A stretch of 8,885 nt of DNA from Fimenecus sp045579305 (GCA_045579305.1 JAZNLY010000042.1:1-8885); one strand, 5' to 3'. Positions 1 to 5,601 are shown, counted from the first letter of the stretch. Translations and numbers: made by a program. The notes: a model not told the origin generated them from the letters alone.

Positions 1-306
1 GTCTCTCTGTTCAGCAACTGAACCAGGGATACAGAAAGCCTGAAGTCCCTTACCGATAACAGCAGCAGCTTCAGAAGCAGTTTTTACACCTGATTTAAGT
101 GCAAGTGCAACACCGAGTGTGTAAGCCCAAACAGCATTTTCGAATGCGATTGGCTGAACACCTTTAACGATGCCTTCAACATCAATACCATTAGATTCGC
201 AAAGAGCCTTTGCATCTTCGAGAGAAGCAATACCGTATTCAGCAAGACATTTCTCGATTTTAGCCATTCTTCTTTCTTTGCCTTCAAATCTTACATCATT
301 AGCCAT
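1..306 (-). CDS. GGGtGRT family protein, N-terminal part (runs off left edge)
   Basis: This is the first 102 residues of a protein that continues beyond position 1 with no stop in the window. It begins MANDVRFEGKERRMAKIEKC and contains the stretches PIAFENAVWAYTLGVALAL and GLQAFCIPGSVAEQRD, which I recognise as the conserved N-terminal part of the GGGtGRT family, normally about 330 residues long. The diagnostic glycine-rich motif itself lies outside the window. The start at 304-306 is supported by an AAGGAGGA ribosome binding site (complement of 314-321). The gene starts 18 nt after the stop of the NifU-like scaffold gene, so the two form an operon from the promoter at 1072-1100. The family's biochemical role is not established to my knowledge; the recurrent pairing with an Fe-S scaffold suggests a link to Fe-S cluster assembly. 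That link is inference. No signal peptide is visible, so it is likely cytoplasmic. Confidence 0.88.
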   Translation of the reverse strand, partial: MANDVRFEGKERRMAKIEKCLAEYGIASLEDAKALCESNGIDVEGIVKGVQPIAFENAVWAYTLGVALALKSGVKTASEAAAVIGKGLQAFCIPGSVAEQRD

Positions 307-324
307 TTTAGTATCCTCCTTCTC

Positions 325-1020
325 TTATTCTTCTCTTGGGTCGATATACTTTGCAGCATCTGCAAAACGACCGTATGAACCTGTATTGTTCTTAAGAGCT
401 GTAGCAGCATCCATACCGTGACGGATATCTTCCATCATCTTGCCGAGTTTAACAAATTCATAACCGATAACCTGGTCATCAGCGTCAAGAGCCATTCTTG
501 TGATATAGCCTTCAGCCATTTCCATATAACGAACGCCCTTAACCTTTGTTGAGAACATTGTACCAACCTGTGAACGAAGTCCCTTACCAAGGTCTTCAAG
601 ACCGGCACCAACAACAAGACCGTCTTCTGAGAAAGCAGACTGTGAACGACCATATACGAGCTGGAGAAAAATCTCTCTCATAGCTGTATTGATAGCGTCA
701 CAAACAAGGTCTGTGTTAAGGCATTCAAGAAGAGTTTTGCCAGGAAGAATTTCAGCAGCCATAGCAGCTGAGTGAGTCATACCTGAGCAACCGAGAGTCT
801 CAACAAGAGCCTCTTCAACAATACCGTCTTTAATGTTAAGTGTAAGCTTACATGTACCCTGCTGAGGAGCACACCAACCCATGCCGTGTGAGAAGCCTGA
901 AATATCCTTGTTTTCATAAGCCTTTACCCAATTGCCTTCTTCAGGAATTGGAGCCGGACCATGATGAGGTCCTTTTTTAACACAGCACATTTTTTCAACT
1001 TCATGTGAGTAGTTAATCAT
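325..1020 (-). CDS. NifU-like iron-sulfur cluster assembly scaffold protein
   Basis: This 231-residue cytoplasmic protein resembles the NifU N-terminal/IscU scaffold fold, which holds nascent Fe-S clusters on cysteines before transfer to apo-proteins. Cysteines fall at residues 12, 13, 50, 57, 78, 100 and 107. The segment LVETLGCSGMTHSAAMAAE (around 72-90) corresponds to the conserved scaffold region around a ligand cysteine, and C107 sits where a later ligand is expected. The protein is longer than classical IscU (about 130 residues): it has an N-terminal extension of roughly 45 residues carrying the CC pair and a C-terminal extension of about 80 residues, as is usual for the clostridial version found beside GGGtGRT proteins. 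The start has an AAAGGAG site (complement of 1033-1039) 12 nt upstream. The neighbour downstream is the GGGtGRT gene, in the same operon. The assignment to the scaffold family is firm; its exact client proteins are unknown. Confidence 0.9.
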   Translation of the reverse strand: MINYSHEVEKMCCVKKGPHHGPAPIPEEGNWVKAYENKDISGFSHGMGWCAPQQGTCKLTLNIKDGIVEEALVETLGCSGMTHSAAMAAEILPGKTLLECLNTDLVCDAINTAMREIFLQLVYGRSQSAFSEDGLVVGAGLEDLGKGLRSQVGTMFSTKVKGVRYMEMAEGYITRMALDADDQVIGYEFVKLGKMMEDIRHGMDAATALKNNTGSYGRFADAAKYIDPREE

Positions 1021-1050
1021 AATAAATGAAAACTCCTTTCATATTTTAGC

Positions 1051-1086
1051 GGAATAATTCCTATCCTTGTAATTATACATTCCTAT
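1051..1086. promoter_or_regulatory. Candidate operator: direct repeat and palindrome over the scaffold-operon promoter
   Basis: The octamer ATTCCTAT occurs at 1057-1064 and again at 1079-1086, spaced 22 bp (about two helical turns) and flanking the -10 box. The first copy is part of a perfect odd palindrome, GGAATAATTCC at 1051-1061, which sits at about the transcription start. This layout suits a repressor that senses Fe-S status, such as an Rrf2/IscR-type protein, but no regulator gene is in the window and the match to any known site is unproven. Confidence 0.35.
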
Positions 1087-1100
1087 GGAAAAATTTTCAA
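1072..1100 (-). promoter_or_regulatory. Sigma-A promoter of the scaffold/GGGtGRT operon
   Basis: Reading the minus strand, TTGAAA (1095-1100) is followed by a 17-bp spacer and TATAAT (1072-1077). A TG one base before the -10 box makes it an extended -10. Transcription would start near 1065, giving a leader of about 45 nt before the ribosome binding site and the ATG at 1020. Candidate operator sequences overlap the -10 and start region (see 1051-1086). Confidence 0.75.
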
Positions 1101-1287
1101 TAGTTATTTTGACAAAAGATTGACAATGAAAACAAAAAATATAGTAATAATTGTATTATTGTCACCTTTTCCATAAAAATACAGAAACACTACTGACAAA
1201 AGCAGACAATCTGTGTTATATCTTATCCGGGAGACATATGAAAGGGTTTTACAAATGTATCTCAACGATAAGTTTTTAATGTGTTAC
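1101..1287. other. Gene-free AT-rich spacer
   Basis: Together with the scaffold-operon promoter and the terminator to its right, this makes a 323-base stretch without a gene (1021-1343). I see no convincing ORF, RNA gene or repeat here. A 13-codon reading frame on the plus strand starting at 1238 has no good ribosome binding site. The minus-strand hexamer TTGTCA at 1110-1115 lies too far upstream of the -10 box to be its -35 element. Confidence 0.6.
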
Positions 1288-1323
1288 AAAAAAATGGAGA
1301 GTGGCAAAACCACTCTCCATTTT
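1288..1323 (-). terminator. Rho-independent terminator of the small peptide gene
   Basis: A perfect 14-bp inverted repeat (1291-1304 with 1310-1323) encloses a 5-nt loop. On the minus strand the stem runs into a tract of seven T residues (complement of 1288-1294). It lies about 20 nt past the stop of the 39-residue peptide gene. The plus-strand side is also followed by T-rich sequence, so it may block transcription from either direction. Confidence 0.85.
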
Positions 1324-1343
1324 CTATGTTTTTCTTTTTAAAA

Positions 1344-1463
1344 TTATTTAGCAAAAAGGCCTGAAATAAAATCAAAAATCTGCTGAACGATTGTCTGTGC
1401 TTCTGGGTCTACACCAGCACTGCCAAGAATACCCATAACAAATTCAAAAATTGATGCTAACAT
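1344..1463 (-). CDS. 39-residue amphipathic small protein, function unknown
   Basis: I do not recognise this gene. The start is the ATG at 1461-1463, chosen because a perfect AAGGAGG site (complement of 1472-1478) lies 8 nt upstream; an in-frame ATG at 1530-1532 would fall upstream of the predicted transcription start. The peptide begins MLASIFEFVMGILGSAG and ends QQIFDFISGLFAK. Residues 2-14 form a strongly hydrophobic segment. A Gly-Ser-Ala-Gly/Asp-Pro turn follows at about 14-20. Residues 21-38 form an amphipathic helix with I25, V26, I29, F30, I33, L36 and F37 on one face. It has no cysteines and one lysine, at the very end, so it is net acidic. That argues against a classic cationic bacteriocin. 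The shape (helical hairpin, membrane-prone) would also suit a small membrane-associated regulator, a toxin-like peptide or a PSM-like peptide; none of these is established. It has its own promoter, dyad-rich control region and terminator, which supports it being a real gene. Confidence 0.72.
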   Translation of the reverse strand: MLASIFEFVMGILGSAGVDPEAQTIVQQIFDFISGLFAK

Positions 1464-1485
1464 TTCATGTTCCTCCTTATAAAAG

Positions 1486-1519
1486 TTTATAGACACAAAT
1501 TGTGCTTGTTGTCTATAAA
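1486..1519. promoter_or_regulatory. Inverted repeat at the transcription start of the small peptide gene
   Basis: A perfect 10-bp inverted repeat, TTTATAGACA at 1486-1495 and TGTCTATAAA at 1510-1519, has 14 nt between the arms. A second palindrome, CACAAATTGTG at 1494-1504, is nested inside. The outer right arm straddles the predicted start of transcription (near 1516), so a DNA operator is more likely than a complete RNA hairpin. The ribosome binding site lies just outside the repeat. Confidence 0.5.
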
Positions 1520-1522
1520 TTA

Positions 1523-1551
1523 ATATTAGCACAGATATTGACAGTTGTCAA
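1523..1551 (-). promoter_or_regulatory. Near-consensus sigma-A promoter of the small peptide gene
   Basis: On the minus strand, a consensus TTGACA (1546-1551) is followed by a 17-bp spacer and TAATAT (1523-1528). The -35 box is one arm of a perfect palindrome, TTGACA-GT-TGTCAA (1538-1551 on the plus strand), which could be an operator covering the -35 region. Confidence 0.75.
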
Positions 1552-1587
1552 CCAATGTTTAAAACTTATACAAAGTGTCACGTTTTG

Positions 1588-1887
1588 TCAAATTCCGTAT
1601 TTTTTAAGGTCAATGCTGCCATCATCTTCAAAGACAATCCCCTCTTTTTGCAGAAGCTCTCGTTGTATGTTTTCACCACCAAACGCAAATGCAGAGGACA
1701 CCTTGCCCTCGCGATTTACCACCCTGTGGCAAGGAATTACACCCGGTTGAGGGTTATTGTGGAGAGCATAACCCACAACACGAGCCCATCGAGGATTTCC
1801 CGCAAGAATTGCAACCTGACCATAGGTTGCTACTTTACCTTCAGGGATATTTTTTACTACTTCATATATTTTTTCAAATGTTGTCAT
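1588..1887 (-). CDS. Single-domain O6-alkylguanine-DNA alkyltransferase-like protein (MGMT/Ogt C-terminal domain)
   Basis: This 99-residue protein corresponds to the DNA-binding and catalytic C-terminal domain of the MGMT/Ogt/Ada family, which removes alkyl groups from the O6 position of guanine by transferring them to a cysteine. Visible hallmarks are TYGQVA (21-26, winged-helix entry), RWARVVGYALHNNP (33-46, with R36 in the place of the arginine finger), and the active-site motif IPCHRVV (51-57) with C53. The N-terminal RNase H-like domain of full-length enzymes (about 70-80 residues) is absent. Alkyltransferase-like (ATL) proteins share this short architecture but replace the cysteine; here it is kept, so self-alkylating activity is possible. 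The start has a GAGGTG site (complement of 1892-1897) close upstream. No clear terminator separates it from the small peptide gene downstream, so read-through is possible. An annotation pipeline would probably call it an MGMT family protein. Confidence 0.88.
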   Translation of the reverse strand: MTTFEKIYEVVKNIPEGKVATYGQVAILAGNPRWARVVGYALHNNPQPGVIPCHRVVNREGKVSSAFAFGGENIQRELLQKEGIVFEDDGSIDLKKYGI

Positions 1888-1900
1888 AATACACCTCGTT

Positions 1901-1929
1901 ATATTACAAATTATAATTTATCGTGATAA
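1901..1929 (-). promoter_or_regulatory. Possible promoter of the alkyltransferase-like gene
   Basis: On the minus strand, TTATCA (1924-1929) and TAATAT (1901-1906) are 17 bp apart. The leader would be very short, and an alternative -10 (TATAAT, 1910-1915) lacks a good -35. A palindrome, AACCAATTTGGTT (1928-1940), lies just upstream at the edge of the repeat block. This is a weak call. Confidence 0.3.
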
Positions 1930-1940
1930 CCAATTTGGTT

Positions 1941-2105
1941 TGTCATTCTGAGCGTAGCGAAGAATCTCTACTGTCATTTTTAGTAGACCCTTCACTTCGT
2001 TCAGGGTGACCTTTTTTGTCATTCTGAGCGTAAGCGAAGAATCTCATTTAAAGTGAACAACAAAAACAACATAGATTCTTCGTCACTTTGTTCCTCAGAA
2101 TGACA
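1941..2105. repeat. Two tandem REP/MITE-like hairpin units
   Basis: Four related modules of about 26-33 nt alternate in orientation: forward 1941-1967, inverted about 1986-2011, forward 2017-2044, inverted 2073-2105. The forward modules share the core GTCATTCTGAGCG followed by GCGAAGAATCT; the copy at 2017 has one extra A. The inverted module at 1986 is a diverged form containing CACTTCGTTCAGGGTGAC. The inverted module at 2073 begins AGATTCTTCG and ends CTCAGAATGACA. Modules 1-2 and 3-4 can each fold into a long imperfect hairpin. I recognise the TCATTCTGAGCG...GAAGAATC core as a dispersed intergenic repeat seen in many bacterial genomes. The block is non-coding and may act as a transcript end or mRNA-stability structure. 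It lies in the 411-base gap (1888-2298) between the alkyltransferase-like and GH127 genes. Confidence 0.8.
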
Positions 2106-2119
2106 TATCATATACAATT

Positions 2120-2187
2120 GCGTCGCAGATACTCACCTGCCGGCTCAGACAGCACTAATCCGGCATCAACTGGATGCCCGCGCCCCT
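2120..2187. other. GC-rich structured island of unknown nature
   Basis: By my count 43 of 68 bases are G or C (63 percent), a sharp contrast with the AT-rich surroundings. It holds several short inverted repeats: GCCGG (2139-2143) with CCGGC (2160-2164), GGCATC (2162-2167) with GATGCC (2173-2178), and GCAG (2125-2128) with CTGC (2137-2140). Neighbouring stems share bases, so they are mutually exclusive. On the minus strand one frame reads GHPVDAGLVLSEPAGEY, without a start signal. It directly abuts the REP-like hairpins, so it may be part of the same inserted element or a relic of another one. I could not match it to a known riboswitch, tRNA or transposase. Confidence 0.45.
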
Positions 2188-2217
2188 CAATTTTGCATTT
2201 GTCCAATTTATCTGATA

Positions 2218-2230
2218 GGTATAGTATACC
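2218..2230. promoter_or_regulatory. Palindrome upstream of GH127 gene, candidate operator
   Basis: GGTATAGTATACC is a perfect palindrome with 6-bp arms around a central base, about 70 bp upstream of the GH127 start and between the repeat block and the proposed promoter. It also contains a -10-like TAGTAT placed 17 bp after TTGTCC (2199-2204), so it could instead be an upstream promoter. No regulator gene is adjacent. Confidence 0.3.
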
Positions 2231-2246
2231 ACAATAATTTCCAGTA

Positions 2247-2275
2247 TTGCAGTGAAAAATGTTGTGTGGTAAAAT
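2247..2275 (+). promoter_or_regulatory. Candidate promoter of the GH127 gene
   Basis: TTGCAG (2247-2252) is followed by a 17-bp spacer and TAAAAT (2270-2275). The preceding TGG makes this an extended -10, which compensates for the poor -35. The leader before the ribosome binding site would be very short, so an upstream promoter around 2199-2227 is an alternative. Confidence 0.4.
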
Positions 2276-2298
2276 TATCTGAAAGGAAGTGATGGTAG

Positions 2299-4608
2299 AT
2301 GATTCGCAAACTGATTGCAATTATTATGTCGGTTTTATCCATATTTCCCTTTTTCGGAAATAAAGATTTAATAAGGGTAAAACTTGACCCACTCGATGAG
2401 CCTTTGGAGGAATTTTCAATGCAGAATGTCACACTTTTAGACTCTTATGAACAAAATGCTTTTCAAAAAGAAGTGGAATATCTTAAATCCCTTAAGCCGG
2501 ACAGACTTATGCGTGGCTTTGGTGATATTTCAGGAAGAAAAATCAATGCCGAAAAATATGGTGGTTGGGAAACATCTGCTATTCAGGGACACACTCTCGG
2601 TCATTATCTCACTGCAGTTTCACAAGCCTTTGCTTCTTCAGGTGACAAGGACTTAAAGCAAATCACCGACTATATGATTTCTGTTCTGAAGGATTGTCAG
2701 TTAAAGAACGGCTATCTTCATGCCATTCCTGAGGACCATTTTGACCGGATTGAAAACGGAAACACATCCGGCACCTGGGTGCCCTGGTATTCTATGCACA
2801 AAATCCTTGCAGGACTTATTGATGTGTACACTTTCACCGGTAATAAGGATGCTCTGACTATGGCATCAAAGCTCGGTGACTGGGTTTATTCCCATACAAG
2901 CAAATGGACTCCTGAAACACAGAAAACAGTTCTTAATGTGGAATATGGCGGTATGAATGACTGCCTTTACAACCTTTATAAATATACGAAAAATGAAAAT
3001 CATCTGTCAGCGGCACACAGCTTTGACGAAATAAGCCTTTTCGAGCCACTTTATAATGGTGAGGATATTCTCAATGGCAAACACGCCAACACAACAATTC
3101 CGAAAATTGTAGGTGCAATTAACAGATACACTGTGACAAGTGAGGAATATTATCTTCAGGTGGCAGCAAATTTCTGGGAAATAGTTGTTGAAAATCACAC
3201 ATATATCACCGGTGGCAACAGCGAGTGGGAGCATTTCGGTGAGCCGAAGGTTCTTGATGCAGAGCGTACAAACTGTAACTGTGAAACTTGTAATACATAT
3301 AATATGCTCAAGCTTACAAAAGCACTTTTCAAGGCTACGGGCGACAAAAAATACAGCGATTATTACGAAAACACCTTTATAAATGCCATTCTTTCGTCAC
3401 AAAATCCCGAAACCGGTATGACAACATATTTCCAACCGATGGCAACGGGATTTTTCAAGGTTTACAGTAGTCCTACTGACCATTTCTGGTGTTGTACCGG
3501 CTCGGGAATGGAGAATTTCTCCAAACTGGGAGATAGCATTTATTTCCACGGAGCAGACAGTATTTTTGTTAACAGATATACATCTTCAAAAGTGGTCTGG
3601 GAAGAGAAAGGACTTACAATTACTCAGAATGCAGATTTGCCAACAGTAAAATTCACTATAAATGGCTCTGCGGATGCAAAAATTGTACTTAAAGTGCCTG
3701 ACTGGTGCGAGGAAAACCCAACTGTTATAATCAATGGCGAAAAGAAATTTGTAAGAGTAAAAGATGGCTTTGTAACTCTTGAAGGACAATGGAATGACGG
3801 AGATGTTATTGAGTACAAAATGGATATGAAGGTCACTGTTCATCCGCTTCCTGACAATGAAAATGCAGTGGCATTCAAATATGGTCCTTGGGTGCTCAGT
3901 GCAAACATGGGTAACTTCAATATGAACACTTCCACAACGGGTGTGAATGTTACAATACCTCTTTGGGATACAGATTTAAGTGACGTTCTTATAGTTGAAA
4001 AAGGAACTGTGAGAAAATGGCTTCGTAATATTGACGAAAATCTTGTAAGAATTGACGATACACTTAATTTCCGTCTTAAAGGCACAAATCAAGACCTTAT
4101 TTTCTCACCACATTACAAGCAACACACAAATCGTTACGGAATTTATTTTACTCTTGCAGACAGTCGCACAAAAATTCCTGAAAACGAAAGTGACAAATAT
4201 GTTGTAATTGATACCTTGCCTGTTGGTAATGACCAGTATGAATTTTCACACAATATGAAGTCGGAAAACTCCACATCGGGAAATCATAAAGGACTTATGT
4301 TCCGTGATGCACATTCTGAAGGCTGGTTCAGTTATGATATGGCAGTTGATAACACCACAACAAACTATATCAAGGTGAAATATTACAGCGGTGATGCTGG
4401 AAGAAGATTCAAAATCTTTATAGATGATGAGCTTTTCCAAAATGTTACATTAGAAGACCCATATCCTAATAATTTCTATGATGTTTATTATGAAATTCCA
4501 AAGGAAATGGTAGGGGACAAGGAAAAAATCACAATTAAATTCCAGGCAGAAAAAGACAGCTTTGCAGGTGGAATTTTTGACAGATTCAGTATTGTAAAAG
4601 AAAAATAG
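2299..4608 (+). CDS. Beta-L-arabinofuranosidase, glycoside hydrolase family 127
   Basis: This 769-residue enzyme (former DUF1680) should release terminal beta-L-arabinofuranose from plant-derived glycans or hydroxyproline arabinosides. In the characterised GH127 enzyme HypBA1 a zinc site of one Glu and three Cys holds the nucleophilic cysteine. The equivalents here are E329 and C331 in CNCETCNTYN, and C398-C399 in HFWCCTGSG. E315 in EHFGEP fits the general acid. Domain order: start of the catalytic region at about 38-60 (FSMQNVTLLDSY), alpha/alpha barrel to about 430, beta domain to about 610, and a C-terminal beta-rich region at about 650-769 resembling DUF6805. Residues 1-20 are a short basic start plus a hydrophobic stretch (LIAIIMSVLSIFPFFG), which suggests a signal peptide or membrane anchor, but no clear cleavage site is seen. 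The ribosome binding site is AAGGAAGTG (2283-2291). A second, stronger site GGAGG (2406-2410) precedes the in-frame ATG at 2419, which would give a 729-residue form without the hydrophobic start. Confidence 0.93.
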   Translation: MIRKLIAIIMSVLSIFPFFGNKDLIRVKLDPLDEPLEEFSMQNVTLLDSYEQNAFQKEVEYLKSLKPDRLMRGFGDISGRKINAEKYGGWETSAIQGHTLGHYLTAVSQAFASSGDKDLKQITDYMISVLKDCQLKNGYLHAIPEDHFDRIENGNTSGTWVPWYSMHKILAGLIDVYTFTGNKDALTMASKLGDWVYSHTSKWTPETQKTVLNVEYGGMNDCLYNLYKYTKNENHLSAAHSFDEISLFEPLYNGEDILNGKHANTTIPKIVGAINRYTVTSEEYYLQVAANFWEIVVENHTYITGGNSEWEHFGEPKVLDAERTNCNCETCNTYNMLKLTKALFKATGDKKYSDYYENTFINAILSSQNPETGMTTYFQPMATGFFKVYSSPTDHFWCCTGSGMENFSKLGDSIYFHGADSIFVNRYTSSKVVWEEKGLTITQNADLPTVKFTINGSADAKIVLKVPDWCEENPTVIINGEKKFVRVKDGFVTLEGQWNDGDVIEYKMDMKVTVHPLPDNENAVAFKYGPWVLSANMGNFNMNTSTTGVNVTIPLWDTDLSDVLIVEKGTVRKWLRNIDENLVRIDDTLNFRLKGTNQDLIFSPHYKQHTNRYGIYFTLADSRTKIPENESDKYVVIDTLPVGNDQYEFSHNMKSENSTSGNHKGLMFRDAHSEGWFSYDMAVDNTTTNYIKVKYYSGDAGRRFKIFIDDELFQNVTLEDPYPNNFYDVYYEIPKEMVGDKEKITIKFQAEKDSFAGGIFDRFSIVKEK

Positions 4609-4609
4609 C

Positions 4610-4643
4610 AAAAAAACACCCACAGGGCATAAACTCTGTGGGT
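4610..4643. terminator. Bidirectional terminator between the convergent GH127 and deacetylase genes
   Basis: An 8-bp perfect stem (4618-4625 with 4636-4643), extended by a G-U and a G-C pair, encloses a 6-nt loop. On the minus strand it is followed by seven T residues (complement of 4610-4616), a strong terminator for the deacetylase gene. On the plus strand AAAATTTTT follows, a weaker but plausible terminator for GH127. Confidence 0.8.
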
Positions 4644-4650
4644 AAAATTT

Positions 4651-5523
4651 TTATTTACTCTTCATTCTGATAATATCTCTGTAGCTGATGAGTTCAACTC
4701 CGTGAGCATTGAGGATTTTTTCTGTTTCCTCGTCCTTCATAAGCTGATATTCCCATACACGCTGTTGCCAGAGAGGAACGATTGACTTTAATTCGTCGGT
4801 TTCAAGTGCAGGATGTACATAAGTTTCTGTAATTCCTTCAGGGATGTCGCACCAGATTTCAAGGATTCTCTTTTTATAGTTTTCATAAGAATCAATTGGC
4901 ATAATATCCCAGTCAGGGAAAAGAAGGAAGTCAGGCATTATAACATTATATTGTTTTCCCCATTTCTTTGAAAGGAGAGTAGAAGCCTGATATGCAAAAT
5001 ATGGTGTACCACGAGGACAAGTACGCTTGTCGTGACCGGTGTACATACGGAAAGCATAACCATAATCACCACAAACACGAAGTGTCATTTTAAGAAGTGA
5101 AAATCTTCCTGTAAGGTGTCCGTAAAGAGAGCCCATGTGATTATCAACGTGTGATGGCTTCATACCAAGCTCGTGAGCATAATCAATCTGTGCTCGGATT
5201 TCCTTCTCGATTTCGTCGTATTTGCCATATCTGTCAGCATCTTCACCGGTTGCCCACATATATCCGTCCTTGTCGTGAAGACTTGGACCGTTTGTAAGTG
5301 CTTTCCAACGATATTCGTGCCATTCTGATGTTGTTGTAAGATGAACACCGATAGCATATTGAGGATTGTCAATAGAAAACTGAACTGCTTCCTTTGCAGC
5401 AGGACAAGTCATCATAATAGTAGAAGATTTAAGTCTCCCTGATTCAAATAAATCAAAAATAGCGTCATTCGCGCTTTTACACATGCCAAAGTCATCGGCA
5501 TTTACCAAAAGATATTTTCCCAT
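4651..5523 (-). CDS. YdjC/ChbG-family carbohydrate deacetylase
   Basis: This 290-residue protein belongs to the YdjC/ChbG/HpnK family, metal-dependent enzymes that remove acetyl groups from N-acetylated sugars such as chitobiose derivatives. Family motifs are in order: LLVNADDFGM (5-14, metal-binding D11), GVHLT (59-63, H61), SHVDNHMG (124-131, H125 and H129) and TYVHPA (234-239, H237). D11, H61 and H125 fit the expected metal triad. There is no signal peptide, so it acts in the cytoplasm, probably on imported sugars or sugar phosphates. Length is usual for the family. The start is set by GGAGG (complement of 5532-5536) 8 nt upstream of the ATG. It is transcribed divergently from the DUF4434-like gene and converges on GH127, so it belongs to the same carbohydrate locus, but the exact substrate cannot be read from the sequence. 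Confidence 0.9.
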   Translation of the reverse strand: MGKYLLVNADDFGMCKSANDAIFDLFESGRLKSSTIMMTCPAAKEAVQFSIDNPQYAIGVHLTTTSEWHEYRWKALTNGPSLHDKDGYMWATGEDADRYGKYDEIEKEIRAQIDYAHELGMKPSHVDNHMGSLYGHLTGRFSLLKMTLRVCGDYGYAFRMYTGHDKRTCPRGTPYFAYQASTLLSKKWGKQYNVIMPDFLLFPDWDIMPIDSYENYKKRILEIWCDIPEGITETYVHPALETDELKSIVPLWQQRVWEYQLMKDEETEKILNAHGVELISYRDIIRMKSK

Positions 5524-5553
5524 TTTCTTCGCCTCCGTAGTTGTTATGTATTT

Positions 5554-5582
5554 ATATTACAACAGAATCACAGAATATTCAA
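5554..5582 (-). promoter_or_regulatory. Promoter of the deacetylase gene
   Basis: On the minus strand, TTGAAT (5577-5582) is followed by a 17-bp spacer and TAATAT (5554-5559). Transcription would begin near 5547, leaving a leader of about 24 nt. The palindrome GAATATTC (5573-5580) overlaps the -35 box. Its -35 lies only 19 bp from the -35 of the divergent plus-strand promoter. Confidence 0.65.
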
Positions 5583-5601
5583 TATCAAACAGAGAAAAAG
5601 A

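Noticed and set aside
435..653. Minus-strand 72-codon frame inside the scaffold gene
   Set aside because: It is out of frame within a gene whose own frame carries the conserved scaffold cysteines.
1238..1279. Plus-strand 13-codon frame in the spacer
   Set aside because: It is too short, with a poor ribosome binding site and no sign of conservation that I can assess.
1464..1532. Longer 62-residue form of the small peptide starting at 1532
   Set aside because: That start lies upstream of the predicted transcription start and has no ribosome binding site, while the ATG at 1463 has a perfect one.
1502..1926. Plus-strand reading frames opposite the alkyltransferase-like gene
   Set aside because: They are antisense to a gene with clear family motifs, and no promoter or ribosome binding site supports them.
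1941..2105. CRISPR array
   Set aside because: There are only four modules, in alternating orientation, with variable sequence and irregular gaps, and no cas genes. The pattern is that of paired hairpins.
2120..2187. Cobalamin-type riboswitch (a stretch resembles the B12 box with CACCTGCCGGC)
   Set aside because: The similarity covers only part of the box, the other conserved segments are missing, and the downstream gene is a glycosidase.
2108..2320. Minus-strand 70-codon reading frame including GHPVDAGLVLSEPAGEY
   Set aside because: It has no convincing ribosome binding site, runs into the start of GH127 and crosses the repeat-associated GC-rich island. It is probably a by-product of structured non-coding sequence.
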